From assembly GCA_032718475.1 (NCBI GenBank), contig JAUCBJ010007153.1, positions 1-34,562 on the forward strand: 34,562 nt of DNA, read 5' to 3'. The position numbers and the translations under genes were made by a program. This DNA is from Nemertoderma westbladi. Lineage: Eukaryota; Xenacoelomorpha; Nemertodermatida; Nemertodermatidae. A model generated the notes under the pieces. That model saw only the letters and a list, made by a program, of their open reading frames with translations, was not told the DNA's origin and made no database searches. Shown here piece after piece: positions 10,081 to 21,365 of the stretch (position 1 is the stretch's first letter; each line of letters begins with the position of its first letter).

Positions 10081-10429
10081 GTTCTGTACACCTATGGACA
10101 AGCGCACCGTGAGCTACTGTATTTCAATATGCCAAGCCAATATACAGAGGATACAGTATACACGTAATCTATGCATGACGACATGGAGGGAATTCCATGA
10201 TTAACGATTAGATAGGACCCTACGTAGATACTCAAATATAATGGTTTCAGTTTAATTAATTAAAATTAATTAATTATTCTACCATTTATACTTTATTTAA
10301 CGATTGAATAAGCGTAATTATTTTTTTACAATTTATGTACCTTGACACGGCCTACTACAACTGTCGAGGTCATGTGTGTATCTTGATTAATATAGAAGAG
10401 AGTTACTGAAATGCATATACAATATACAT

Positions 10430-10830
10430 ATGACCAGTAATATAGTGTCATTTTCTGATGACAAGGGACTCCTCTGCCCAAAATTTTCTACAAATCTTTA
10501 TCATATTGCTTGAAATTTGAAACATAACTACTGTAGTTCAAAAAAGCCGTAATTTTCGATTTTGCCTATAAATATTTTTTAAGCGTTTTAGAAAAGTCGT
10601 CTTTTGCGAAATTGCACATCTCCTATCATCGCCATTCTTCACATTAACCTCGCTTTATATATATCATTAAAAAGCTTGCGTTCCAAGGATTCCAAATATG
10701 TAACAATGTTTATATTTCGTTGAGAAACAGCTGAGATATAGGCGTTCAAAGATTGTAAGAATTATCGTTCACTGGAGGCAATTTATTCTATTTAAAACAT
10801 ACATAATGTTCTGGAACATTTGGTTAAAGT
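10430..10830 (+). repeat. Left arm of a ~400-bp diverged inverted repeat
   Basis: Shares, in order, with the reverse complement of 11790-12190: tgtcattttctgat, tctttatcatattg, cattcttcacatta, tatgtaacaatgtt (tatgtaacattgtc in the other arm), cgttgagaaacagct and gttcaaagattg. By eye the arms agree at roughly 75%. Confidence 0.8.
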
Positions 10831-10915
10831 ATGAATAGCTACGCTATATATATATTTGGATAGGAATACCGCCGTTGCCAACCAACGTCTATAATTTTGT
10901 GTATTTATTCAATAG

Positions 10916-11460
10916 ACTCTCCGCTCCACATCAATCGACCAACAGACGAGGCTGGATGTGTCAGTCTCGGGGTTCTGGGGGAACCGCTTCCAGCGGACTT
11001 TCTACAATATATCAGTTTTTAATCCTCTGGCCGCCACAAACGCCGCCATGTCCCTCGACGCCGCACACCGATACCACGAGGACCGCAAGAGCCGTAAGTA
11101 TAGTGAGCGAATAAGAGAGGTTTAACTTTCGAGATTTACTCTTCTTATATTCCCAGCATTCGGGGGTGCTGCTCCATCCGCCACCCATTTGTGTCAATTG
11201 TGTCTCGTCTGGCACGAAAGCTGGCAAACAAGCGAGAGATCCGGTACTCCGCTCCGCCGCCATCTGCTGGGTTCGACGGAGGTTGCCGTTCTCTCTTCTG
11301 AGATCGGCACTGGTCTGTCTCCATGGATGTCGCTCTGCGTCACGACGGCCAGTACGTTGCAACATTTCCGTAACATCAATCCTTCTGGCCAATGCGGACA
11401 TGAACCCAGCAACGGGCAACAGAACTGTAATCGACATAGCACAAGTCTGAGTAGATTTGT
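10916..11460 (+). pseudogene. Broken copy of a repeat-associated coding sequence (FWGNRFQRTFYNISVFNP type)
   Basis: From ACT at 10916, just after an AG (ttattcaatag), 69 codons are open to TAA at 11123-11125. They include DVSVSGFWGNRFQRTFYNI, then SVFNPLAATNAAMSLDAAHR, then YHEDRKSRKYSERIREV. Similarity continues in other frames: a GGAAPSATHL piece, then LANKREIRYS, then AAICWVRRRLPFSLLRSALV and CLHGCRS up to about 11400. I know this arrangement (a FW..QRAFFD.RVFNP block, HE.EKKR.Y..R, then RCRLSFSLLRSA...RGSRS) from many unnamed invertebrate proteins linked to repeats; the function is not known to me. At least one stop and two frame changes make it non-functional. A gtaagtat donor-like site at 11093 and ttcttatattcccag before 11156 could instead mark a 63-bp intron. 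Confidence 0.55.
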
Positions 11461-11620
11461 TTGATTGGCCGTTAAAAATAACTTGGACATCCGGAGGAAT
11501 CGGGGATTTGGAATTGGAAAAGATTGTGTACTCAGATTTTATGAGATTTAGAGTTAATTTATTAGTGTCAGCCAATATAATATGAAATAGATCATTAAAA
11601 AAAATGAAAAAAGGGGCCAA
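11444..11620 (-). pseudogene. Small reverse-transcriptase fragment (CR1/Jockey-like)
   Basis: Minus frame with ADTNKLTLNLIKSEYTIFSN followed by a proline-rich bend and VQVIFNGQS. In LINE reverse transcriptases this matches the W..xNKLxLNxxKxxxxIF block just after the YADD motif. Only about 45 residues are recognisable; upstream and downstream codons do not continue the domain. It lies tail-to-tail with the plus-strand pseudogene ending near 11460, so two element pieces meet here. Confidence 0.55.
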
Positions 11621-11789
11621 AAAACAAAACTATTAATAGTATACTCAAACATTGGGTTTACTCTTTTTTACTCCAAATATATTCAATAGTAGCAAATACA
11701 GTGTGTTTCAAAAAAAAAACTGTTGCCCACCAAATCATAAATGAAATAACACGTTCAAAAATTTTGTGTATTTATTCAATAGAATAAGT

Positions 11790-12190
11790 GACATTCAGCG
11801 AACAATACTTCATGCAATCTTTGAACGTCTCCTGTATATAAGAGCTGTTTCTCAACGAAGTTCAGACAATGTTACATATTTCGAATCCTTGCTACCCAAG
11901 CTTTCTAATGATATGAAAAAATACAACTAATGTGAAGAATGGCCGCGATACGGAGGGTGCGATTTCGGTAAATACACTTTTTTTAGAACGCTTATAAAAC
12001 ATTTTAAAGGTAAAACTAAAATTTTGGCCTCATGTGGACATCGACGGTAAGTTGAAATATTTGTGTTTGACATTTCAAACAATATGATAAAGATTGGGGT
12101 TTTTTGGTTTGGGTTTTTTTTGGGGGGGTCCGTGTAATCAGAAAATGACATTATATTGCGGGTCATGGTGTAATGTTTGGGCATATTTTA
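11790..12190 (-). repeat. Right arm of a ~400-bp diverged inverted repeat
   Basis: Inverse partner of 10430-10830. The two arms enclose about 960 bp that hold the two coding fragments. They may be long inverted ends of one element or two opposed insertions of the same repeat. The motif ttttgtgtatttattcaata occurs in direct orientation near 10895 and near 11764, inside and at the inner edge of the right arm. Confidence 0.75.
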
Positions 12191-12199
12191 CCTTTATTC

Positions 12200-14328
12200 C
12201 AAAGTCCTACTGTATGTATAATTTTCAACATTACCGGATCTTAACGAGATATAATATTTAACAGCGAGTTCATACTCTATATAGGCACAGGTACATAGAG
12301 TACAATATCCTTTTAAAAAATAATATCAAAACAAAAACATGGGTGTCTTTCTCAAAGACCGTGTGGGGAACTAAAAATCATTTGAAATCATGAATTATTT
12401 TTGTACGCACCAATCATAAAGCAGTAGTCCAGTAACCCGGGCAATGGTATCAATGTCAACAGTACACTACAATACAACAAGAAACCTCATTCAGTCATGA
12501 TTTTAAACTGCACGGTAGTACTAGCTGACTGCCTACAGTAAAGTCATTTTTAGTTCCCCATTACATTACAGCGCATTATAAATTATTGTGATAAATATCC
12601 ACGTCCAATTCAACAGTCAGCGATCCAGTCAGCTAACAGCTATCACCCAAATCTTACAAGTACATAAGACTGTAAGAACCGGTACCATTACCGTCTAGGC
12701 CTATTTTGAGTGTAGCCTACTGAGTTTATGAATTTATTGAGGTTATTTATTGAGTTCTGGAGTTTTGGCACATGGTCGACCTTTCTGAAGAAATATAATT
12801 TATAGAAGAATATATCCCGGCTTGCCAGGTTTGTTTTTCACTATTAAAAATTACAGAAACGTTCAGTTAAAGTTTATCAGTTACCCCTCAGTTTATGGAG
12901 GTAATGTAGTACTGCAGTCAGGCCTGGATTGCACCAATAACCAACCCAACTGCCAACGCGCTTCACTCCCCTTTAACGGTGCCCGTGTGGCGTGCGGGTA
13001 GGCCTACGATGTAGGCCGTAGGCGTAGGTTGCCGATTCCGACACTGGTGGTTGAGAACATTCACGTTCCGCAGGCCTGCAGGCAGTGATACCGGTATGTA
13101 TCCGTGTGTAAGAGTGTGTTATGCGTGCGACGTGACCAGGACAACTCACCGAAGATCGAATATGGCCTGATAAAAATTAACCTACGTAATTATAAATTAT
13201 ACCGTCCACACATGACAGAATAAGCTTACTTTGCATCGGTGCAAAGCAGAGGAGAATCAACTCAATTTACTACAATATACTCAGAACCGACTGAAGTAGA
13301 ACTCGAATTAACGGAACAATCGTCGTCTCCGCATCTACCGAGGCTTAAAGGAACCATGCGGAAGCGAACAATAGTTAGGAAATAATCGTCGACTTGATGT
13401 ATCGGTTATTATGTATCACATTTAAATCTGCGTAAATGATGATAGTTCGACACTCTTTAGTTCAATTATCACTTTGTTAAAGCCGCTAACAAATATTTAT
13501 TTATCTATGCTTAACCATTTCTATCAGCTTTATTTCGGTGTTTTGGAATTTGGTCCAATCTATATATTATCGGAATCGCCTTCTACATCAGATTCTGTAG
13601 ATTTAACCGAGAATTGCAAATACCTATATATATTTTTTAGGATGTAAATAAATATAATTATATTATTTTATTACACTATGTTCTTTCTTGGTTGTTATTA
13701 TTTTGCTTAGTGTCTCTGGAACATAGTATTATAAAACAATTTAATTGTATCGAATTTTATCGTATAATAATTAGGCCTTTTCCAAATATCTCCGGAAATT
13801 TTCGATGAAATGTAAAACTGATTTTATATTCAGTATTTGCAGATCAAATGAGTTATAATGATATCTAAATTATATTTCATAAACGTAAAGTAACTAATCC
13901 AGAATCGTTTGTGTATATTGTTAAATACTTGATGACTTTTTAACAGATTGTTGTAGCGGTTTGTGTGGTTGAACATTGCAACCCTGTTTTCTTCACTAAT
14001 ATTACTTCTGTAACTTATTACTGTGTCTAGTTTTGATTTTTTATAAGTTTGTTTGTATGTCTTCCTTTTGTCGAGTTGTCTATTTCAACATTGGATTAAT
14101 CGGTATTATTTTGTAATTAATTTGTTTATATAGAATTCTCATCCCAGATTTGTCATGAAATATAACTAACTAAATTGCGAAATAAATTTGATATTTAAAA
14201 ATGCGACCAGGGCAATGGAGAGGCGAATTGTTAAAAAAAGTTTATATATCGTGGGTGACCGACTAATTGTGTAATTTACACGCCACGAAGTAACAGAAGT
14301 TTTATTTTGAATATTTTTGTATTTTCAG
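12200..14328. other. Upstream region of the SPATA1-like gene
   Basis: No gene is recognised. Around 12950-13150 the sequence becomes locally CpG-richer (gtgcccgtgtggcgtgcggg, then taggcctacgatgtaggccg), which would suit a promoter or first non-coding exon. A gtatgt donor-like site lies at 13094. A 52-codon plus frame without ATG ends near 13386 and is not supported. The remainder is AT-rich. Confidence 0.4.
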
Positions 14329-14523
14329 TATGATTCACTACGGTTCTCCTAGAAGGATTCGCTTATATCGATACTACTTCCGCAGAAGTACCCGAAGTAT
14401 ATAGCGAGAGTTACAGTCGTCATGGATACCGGCAGACCTCCCTCGGAACAGGTGGACGACGTTCACATCTATCTGGTACCGGATAACCAGTGGTCCCAGA
14501 GGCAAAACACATCAACGGGCGAG
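14329..14523 (+). CDS. SPATA1: SPATA1-like protein, first coding exon (CDS 14422-14523)
   Basis: The exon begins after tgtattttcag (AG at 14327-14328) and ends at a gtaggt donor at 14524. Coding starts at ATG 14422 and gives 34 codons: MDTGRPPSEQ, then VDDVHIYLVPDNQWSQRQNT, then STGE. VxVHxxYVPxxxW is the opening signature of spermatogenesis-associated protein 1, a testis/cilium-related protein of poorly known biochemical role. The splice is phase 0. The exon also holds a 24-codon upstream ORF (14330-14404), stopped before the main ATG. The acceptor implies at least one upstream non-coding exon, not located. The symbol is a homology call, not proof of orthology. Confidence 0.75.
14330..14404 (+). 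promoter_or_regulatory. Upstream ORF in the SPATA1-like 5' leader
   Basis: ATG at 14330, one base after the splice acceptor, opens 24 codons rich in Arg and Tyr and stops at TAG 14402-14404, 17 bases before the main ATG at 14422. It is in a different frame from the main CDS. Such an ORF would be expected to lower initiation at the main start; the effect here is inferred. Confidence 0.45.
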
Positions 14524-14797
14524 GTAGGTTGATTCGCGTGTTTGGTTGTTGTTTTAGTAGCTTATTGTAGCAGATATGGGGCATGTTCGACTTGAACAAA
14601 AATCTGTTGACTTTAGTTTATGTTAGAATATCGTGTCACTGAAGCCTGTTCCTTTTCCTTAGTTAATAATTTAACATTGAGACTATATATTATCTCACAG
14701 GGATGGTATTTCCGTCCAATCCCCCTCCCCCCCGTCTCCATTCGAGTTAATATATTTATTTAATTAATTCCAAATTGTTACTGATTGTTTCTCTTAG

Positions 14798-14965
14798 GTC
14801 TTAGAGAACGTAGTATCGTTGGGATTTATTCGGGTGTCTCCGCAGACTAAACTCTCTAAACTTCGGGCTCATATCGCCATTCAGATAGACGACGATGACT
14901 TACCCCGGCAGTTTGTATTCCTACGACAAGTGGGGCGAGCCATGACACAAGTGAGACGTAAACAG
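14798..14965 (+). CDS. SPATA1: SPATA1-like protein, second coding exon
   Basis: Bounded by tttctcttag (AG at 14796-14797) and a gttagt donor at 14966. It is 168 bases, phase 0 on both sides, so it joins in frame to the first exon. The 56 residues include VLENVVSLGFIRVSPQTKL, then SKLRAHIAIQIDDDDLPRQ, then FVFLRQVGRAMTQVRRKQ. The GFxRVSPxxxLxxLR block and the later F.FL..VG.....VK.KQ block match the conserved N-terminal domain of SPATA1 in order and spacing. The next exon of the family is not visible anywhere downstream to 34562, so the following intron is at least 19 kb and has absorbed the retrotransposon block, or the gene is broken. Confidence 0.8.
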
Positions 14966-15062
14966 GTTAGTTTTATACATGTGGTGGACGTTGATAAAAA
15001 TAGTTTCAAAATTAAATTGCCAATACCTGTGTAAACTTGTACTAAGCTTGTAAAACATATAG

Positions 15063-16633
15063 TGGAGCCTTCGCGCAGTACGAGAGCCTATATAAGGAAG
15101 TGTACTAATCTCCATTAGATATATGAAAACTGTGTTTCCCAAAATATCAAGAGTGATGCTTTTACTTTGCCTTAAACTGGTAGTAAAAAACACAGGTCCA
15201 TTAATTAATTTAATTAGTTACTCAGTGTACCCCTGTGCTGTTACACCCAGTCTTGTTGCCCCCCCGTCACAGATAGTGATTCATGTTCCCCCCAATCACA
15301 GGAAATGATTCATGTTAGTAACCATTTTAGTTACCAATTGAGGGTAAGGAGCAGGTTTCAGAGACGGCTTTTTCTAACCAAAACAATAAACTATGTTGTT
15401 ACCATTTGAGGGAAAGGGGAAGGTTACAGAGGTGGCTTTTTCTAACCAAAACAATAAACGATCTTGTTGACTAAATTCACTAGCATATTTTTCTAACCAA
15501 AATAAGGCTAAACAATAATGTAACGTCATTACAATAATAATCAATTTCTATCATTACCTATTGAGGAGGTGCAGGTTACACAAGCAGGCTTTTCTACTGT
15601 TGTTCTAACCAGAGCAATTAACGATACATACTGCATTACCCCCGGTACTGTATCACTTACAATAAGGAAATGAGTCTGGCAGTGTATTGTAGGTAGAGTA
15701 GTAGGTATCTGTAGGTAGACCAAATCTGCTAGCAGAATTAATCCGGGTGCCGGGGGTACTAAATCCGCTAGCAGATCCGGTCCGGGGGGGGGGGGGGGGG
15801 GGGGATTCTTCGGGGGACTGAATCCGCTGTTAGTTACACCGGCTTCCTATAACAACATACTTAGAACTTTAACTTATAATAAAATTTTGGTTCAAAATAA
15901 GTTGCAAGCAGCACCCAATTGCCCAAACCCCCATCTATTTAGTTAGTTAGTAATAACAATAGAAAAACAATACAAGATCCAAGATGTGACCTGATTCGTA
16001 TATATAGATTGCACTGTCCACTGTAATATTCTATATAATGCCCTAATTAACTAAAACTGCTAATTAACTAGGCCTATTAAGAAATGCCAAAAAATGAAAA
16101 AAATGATTAATTATGTATTTAACTATTTAGGCAGCAGTATGTTAAGTTAATGCTTAGGCCTATAACAACATATGTAATTGGAATTGTTATATTAAAGTAC
16201 CGGTAGGCCTATAAAGGAAAGTAAAGTATAAAAGTAAAATAAAGTAAAGTAGGCCTCCCTACAACAGTACAAGTATGCAGCGACTTAAGCCTGTACAGCT
16301 GTAGCAAGCAGGAAGGTCGCAGTGCAGTCAGGTTACTTACAGTCTGACAGTAGGGAATAGGACTACAGTCAGACAGTATTGTAATAAGATAGGATGGAGT
16401 CCCCCAAACAGGAATAAGCCTCCATTGCTCATTTGACCGGACGCATTGTAGCATTGACCGGACCCATTGCCATTTAAAGGAGCAGGTTAGTAAAGGAGCA
16501 GGTTACAGCGTTACTGCAATACTGACAGAGGCGTGTTTAGGGAACCAAAAAAATAAATGAAAGCTAACTCATGTTTCAGGATTGTGGGTCCGGTCACAAA
16601 GTTGAGTAATAAGGGTCCGGTCTATAATACACA
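15063..16633. repeat. Left copy of a long direct repeat flanking the BEL element
   Basis: Begins TGGAGCCTTCGCGCAG and ends TAATACACA. It matches 28261-28418 (first ~156 bp) and then about 29590-30997 (rest) at roughly 97-98% by eye, with a handful of substitutions, small indels and homopolymer changes. It contains two tandem ~65-bp monomers and a third diverged one (near 15336, 15401, 15555: ttgagggaaagg, then aaccaaaacaataaac), a G21 tract (15784-15804), the palindrome tctgctagcaga and four TCCGGTCA-type sites near the right end. TG..CA ends and position suggest an LTR, but I see no polypurine tract at the junction with pol, no clear primer site and no matching target duplication at the outer ends. 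Confidence 0.6.
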
Positions 16634-16957
16634 TTGCGGACACTTGCACCTAATTTTCACAGTGACTGTGCGCACTATGTTTTGCACGTCTGGGTGTATG
16701 TGCAAGATAACTCCCGTCTCCCAATATTTTCTCTTGACAATTGGTTCGGTTATCAATACATAGTCTCCTCTCTGGAGGCTCCGAACCGTTTTGTACCACT
16801 TTGATCTGGTGGATATGGTGGGAAGATAATATTCCCGCCAATATTCCCAGAATGTGTACGCGACAAATTGAGTCACTTTCCAGCTCTTACGACTATATAG
16901 GTCGGCACTAATGGGTTCTGATGCCGGCACAAGAAATGCTGGACTCTGCATTAGCAA
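16622..16957 (-). pseudogene. BEL/Pao integrase C-terminal domain
   Basis: Contains RKSWKVTQFVAYTFWEYW and REYYLPTISTRSKWYKTV, then LQRGDYVLI and KYWETGVILHIHPD, the usual order of the small domain that follows the BEL integrase core (FW..W..EYLP.L..R.KW, then GD.VL). The frame is separated from the preceding core by a single-base change near 16980. After the VRTVTVKI block the usual RPV..L ending is absent. The last codons (KCPQCVL, then stop) run into sequence shared with the direct repeats, so the C-terminus has been cut and replaced. Confidence 0.8.
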
Positions 16958-16979
16958 ATGATTCGGCGTTAATGCAACA

Positions 16980-17186
16980 CCCGTCTGGCAACATAGCTAT
17001 CGGCCTCGAGTTCAGTGTATGCTCGATTTCGATAAAAGCTGTAACCAGCTCGTCGTCGGTAAGTTGTTTGTTTACGGGCAATGTTTTAGCAATGGCCTGC
17101 TTTATAGAGCGAACTAAACGCTCCCAACTTCCTCCTCTCCAAGGACTTTCTGGAGTGTTAAATCTCCACTCCACTCTTTGCGGCAA
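16980..17186 (-). pseudogene. BEL/Pao integrase core, catalytic Glu segment
   Basis: Minus frame with VEWRFNTPESPWRGGSWERL followed by VRSIKQAIAKTL. The Glu of GGSWERL (codon near 17123) is the third acidic residue of the DDE triad. LTDDELVTAFIEIEHTLNSR follows, the conserved E.xLNSRP block. This piece is offset from the preceding frame by one base near 17170 and from the next near 16980. Confidence 0.85.
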
Positions 17187-18666
17187 AAGTGCTGCTCCCT
17201 GCTGCAGAAATTTCTCTATTCTGCGCTGCTTTGTGAGCCGCGTTCAACTCGCTATTCCCTCCGACAAAGTTTGTACCCTTGTCAGAGTAGAATGCCTTTA
17301 CTAGTCCTCTCCTGGCCATAAATCTCCTTAAGGCCAGGAGCAGAGATTTGGTCGACATGTCTGCCACACGCTCAATATGTATGGCTCTACTAGCCATGCA
17401 TGTCAGTAGCAGGCCCCATCGCTTGTGGGTCAGCCGTCCACTCTTTGCCTCAATCGGACCAAAACAATCCACCCCCGTATTCGTAAAAGGTGGGTCATAT
17501 GCCTGCACTCTCGCTTCCGGGAGTTCAGCCATCTCCTGTTCCAATACTCTGGCGTTCACCCTCTTGCAAACCAGACAGGCGTCATACATAGTGCCTACTG
17601 CCCTGCTTGGCTGCAATAGAATGAATCGCTGTCTCGCTGTCGACAAACAGTATAACTTTCCCGCGTGATGCAACCGCTTGTGTATATCCCATAGAATCGC
17701 TCTTTGCAATTCTATTGGGTGACTAGGGATTATCACTGGCAACCTAAACTGTGAGTTTATGTCGACAGTCTGGATTCTCGATCTATGACAAATTAAACCC
17801 TTATGGATTAATGGACTCCATTTTCTAAGGGGTTTATAGAGAACTGGTCGTTGAGCCGATAATAGATAGAATTCTTTTGGGAAGGCACACATTTGATAAT
17901 ACTTCAAATGCTTTAATTCCGCTTGATCAATCTCATCCTCTGTCAGAGGTTGTTTCAATTTCTGAATTCGCTCACTATTAGCGCTCATTTGTTCTCCTAA
18001 ATGTTTCAAATGTTTTAAACAAAGGTACGAAATGTATCGGCTTAACCACACAGTTCTTTTACAAATTGTCAGCCAAGAGGCAGACGAATTTAGTAATTTG
18101 TCATAAACACTGCATGACTCTAATGCCAGCGACGGTTGCCCGCTAGTTAATGGAAGTTTCGAATCCAAACCCGCAGGTTTGGAAACCAAAGGCTCCATTG
18201 TGTCGGTCATTTTCTGTCCGTCACTTACCAACTGTGACCGTCGTCTAGTCTCTAAGGGTGGTTTTACGTCATAACTTACCCTTCCGGACCTAGTAGTCAC
18301 ATAAGTCTGTAGGTCTGACAGGTCTCCGGGCCGCTCCAATGACTCTTCAGGCCGCTCCAATGACTCTTCAGGCCGCTCCAATAATTTGAGTTTGGCTTTC
18401 GACTTTGGCTTGGAGACTTTCTCCACTTTGACTTCTGCATCTTCTGGCATCGGATTGGTCACTATCTTCAGTCGCTCTGGCCAATGTTCCTGTGTCCTCG
18501 TTAGAAAATCAGGTCCATGCAACCAAAACTCCTGAGACTCTTCCTGACAGAATTCCGCCGGCATAGCACCTCTCGAAGTTATGTCGGCCGGGTTTAACAC
18601 TCCCGGACAATGTCTCCATTGTTCCTTCGTCGAAAAATCGACGATCTGAGCGCGTCTGTTGGCCAC
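17158..18666 (-). pseudogene. BEL/Pao RNase H end, linker, H2C2 zinc domain and integrase core start
   Basis: 502 codons. It starts with ANRRAQIVDFSTKEQWRHCP and GVLNPADITSRGA, the end of RNase H. A variable linker follows, including three copies of LERPEES/LERPGDL. The zinc domain is HKRLHHAGKLYCLSTARQRF ... CLVCKR. The integrase core shows TGVDCFGPI (first Asp, residue about 400) and FYSDKGTNFVGG (second Asp, about 462). The frame ends just before the catalytic Glu block. The enzyme would insert element cDNA into chromosomes; the break makes this copy inactive. Confidence 0.85.
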
Positions 18667-20854
18667 GTGTCTTTAGTGCAATATTGTCGGCTGCAATATA
18701 TACTAACACTAATGATGCGTCCGTCCAATAGAATAAGGTCAATGTCGTGTCTAACTCCTCTATTATCTGCTTACTTACCTCAACTGAGACTACTGCCGCC
18801 TGCAACTCTGCACGAGGGACAGTCATGTATTTGACCGGCATTGTCTTTGATCTAGAAGTCACAAAGGCCGTCTCAAACTTATCCTGACTTACTTCTCGGC
18901 GAAGGTAGGCTACCATACCAAAGCCGGTGTCACTTGCGTCGCTAAATAAATGCAGCTCAAGATCCGCTGGAAATACCAGCTGATTCGGAAAGTAGGAGCG
19001 GGGTACATCTATGTTTTTCAATAGATGTAACTCGGCTTCCCACTCTCTCCACTGCTTTGCATGTATAGGAGATATTGGTTCGTCCCACTCTAAGTCGGAC
19101 AACCAAATTTTCCTCATGCACGCTCGTGCCTGTAATATTACCGGACTGATAAAGTTCATCGGGTCGAATAGTCTACTTAATGTCGATAAGCAAATCCTCT
19201 TAGTCAAAACCTTGTCTGGGCTACTGGGCTCAAATCTAACTCTTACCTGGAACTTATCTGTGTTCGGGTTCCAAGCGAGTCCCAGTACTCGCGCCATGGG
19301 GATGGGTTCTACCCCCAATTCTATGTCTCCGCTCCCGCGATCTTTCACCGGGAACGATTCTAATAGGGCCTCCGAATTAGTAGTGAACTTGGTTAGAGGA
19401 AAACCCCCTGTAGCCAAGCACTCCTGTAGGCCGTGAGCTACTTCTATGGCTTGCTCTGCTGTGTCCTTGGACACCAATCCATCGTCCATATAGAAGTTTC
19501 TCAAGATGGACTCGATAACTTCTACTGGATACTTACCAATCTGGGCTGTTGCCGTTTTCTTTAGAACAAACAGCGTGCCGTTTGGACTATCGCGGGCACC
19601 AAATATCCTAACATACATTTGGTATGTAACCACTGGGCCAGACAGGTCTTCATTCTCAAACCAGAGAAATCGAAGGCTATCCTGGTCTGCCTTACAGGCT
19701 CTTACCTGGTGGAACATCGCCTCGATGTCACAAGTAAACGCAAATCGCCGCTGTCTAAAACGTAACAGTATTCCTATCAAATAATTATTCAGGTTGGGAC
19801 CGTCCATCAACTCTGAATTCAGGGACATACCTCTGTAGACTGCTGCGCAGTCGTTGACTACTCGGACCTTGTCAGGTTTGTCAGGGTGAGTCATGTAGTG
19901 GTGTGGGAGGTAATAAGTCTGGTCCGTCACTAAGTCCGGGTCCTCTACCTTCCCAGCAAATCCCTTGGCGAAATAGTTGTTGATCTGGGCGCAATACTTC
20001 TCCCTAATGTCCGGATTCCTTAACAACCGGGCCCTTACTCTGTTTAATCTTTTCAAGGCTAAGCTGTAGTTGTTCTCCAACTTAGGAGGTTGTCGACGCC
20101 ACAACATTCCAACTTCAAAATGTCCAGTTGGTAGCAGACGTATGGTATCTTCCATCATCTCCAACGACCGTTTCTCATCAGTAGACATGGTTAGGTCATA
20201 TCCACCGGGTTCCATTGCATCCCTATCCAGCCATTCGACGGTTCTAGCTCCTGTCTCGAGGTCCTGGCGTATCAATTCCTTCTGTAGCTCCTTCTCACTG
20301 TATTGGAAAATGTCTAGGTCTCGATATTTAGCCACTTGACCCTCCACTATGTCGGTATAAGTCAAAACGTTACTCAAATAGGTAGCGTGGGCCGCTGAAC
20401 CAGACCCACGGGTCTGATAACAGTAGTCCTCGGGTTCACTATCTGTCCGGTCATTGTGGAGTGGTTCCGACAACCTAACATTATCGGGAATCAACTCCTC
20501 GTCCGACTCGCTAACGTCACTATAATGGTCAATACAGGTTCTCCTAAACTCGTCTATGTCTGGTGGTTCTACTAACGGTGGTTGAGTTATAGGCTGTAAT
20601 CCGTCGTATCTATCCATTGGCTTGTCGCCACCTGTAAACTCATAGGACATGGGTACTCGTGTATACCAACCTAATATAGTCCTATGGGCATGTGGTCCAT
20701 TTACATGCGGTTCAGCTGGTCTCGTTTCCCATATTTGGTGTGCGATCAGCTGTTCTGCACCAATTAACATAGAAACATTCCTATAACCTACCTGGTGTCT
20801 CGGTACTCTAAGCTTGTCAAAATACTCCTGTGCTATGGGACTCATCGGCGGCAC
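18667..20854 (-). pseudogene. BEL/Pao protease tail, reverse transcriptase and RNase H
   Basis: The open frame is 781 codons (to 18509), but its last ~55 are out of frame with the domain. Order: GYRNVSMLIGAEQLIAHQIW (end of the A17 protease domain), a linker, then the RT with VRVVNDCAAVYRGMSLNSEL, FAFTCDIEAMFHQV (first catalytic Asp, residue 376) and NFYMDDGLVSK (YMDD at residues 455-458, bases 19481-19492). RNase H shows LFSDASDTGFGMVAY (D639), PRAELQAAV (E682) and YWTDASLVL (D712). All RT and RH acidic residues are present, so this domain is the best preserved. The frame departs from the RH domain near 18670. Confidence 0.9.
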
Positions 20855-20855
20855 C

Positions 20856-21362
20856 TTAACCTAACTGCCTGCCGAACCCCTTCATAGCTAGACACTTAAA
20901 TCCATCTAATGGCAAAGCTCTCCATTCTTGTTGAGTGTGTTGGTCTCTCGGAAGTAGGGAATCTAGTTCTACAGAAATCCTGTGTCCCTTGAGGTCACCT
21001 ACCCCATGCATAGACTTTAACTCTATTTGGATCTCCTCTGCGTCTTGGAAGCTAGAAACGGCTCTCGCCACTTCCTCGTCGATATAAGATAATGTGGACG
21101 CAGTATCCAACATCACATATATTCTCTTTGATCCCTTATCTCCAGTAAGTTTCACCAGAATCATGCTGAATATTTCCGACGTGGCCGATGATAAATACGT
21201 CCGCGCGCCGGTCGATGAACTATCCGCGGTGAAACCTTGGCAGGTCACCTCTCTTGCACTCGACTCGCCATCCTCGTCCGACAAACCTGGTTGATAACCA
21301 TCGTCCTGGATACCAGTGTACGTATTTCTCCTTATCGATACGGGTTCTCTGCTCCCCTTCCT
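20856..21362 (-). pseudogene. BEL/Pao aspartic protease (A17-like), N-terminal part
   Basis: In the same frame as gag, directly after the TAA at 21363. The catalytic block is YVMLDTASTLSYIDEEVA, the DT(A/G) motif of retroviral-type aspartic proteases in the DTAS form common in BEL/Pao (Asp codon near 21107). GVGDLKGHRISVEL follows. A one-base frame change near 20855 separates it from the rest of the domain. Confidence 0.8.
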
Positions 21363-21365
21363 TTA

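Larger units (their letters stand above)
8150..10430. other. AT-rich stretch, mostly without recognisable content
   Basis: Apart from the possible exon at 8713-8875 it contains an 11-bp inverted repeat (aaggtcgattt at 9818-9828 and aaatcgacctt at 9859-9869) and a C21 tract at 10060-10080 preceded by ccctagaaatttgctaaggg. No other genes are supported. Confidence 0.5.

Noticed and set aside
11166-11490. Overlapping plus and minus frames around 11.2-11.5 kb as separate genes
   Set aside because: They are frames of the same two decayed fragments, already described.
13230-13386. 52-codon plus frame without ATG
   Set aside because: Within chance length and no splice-site pair frames it convincingly.
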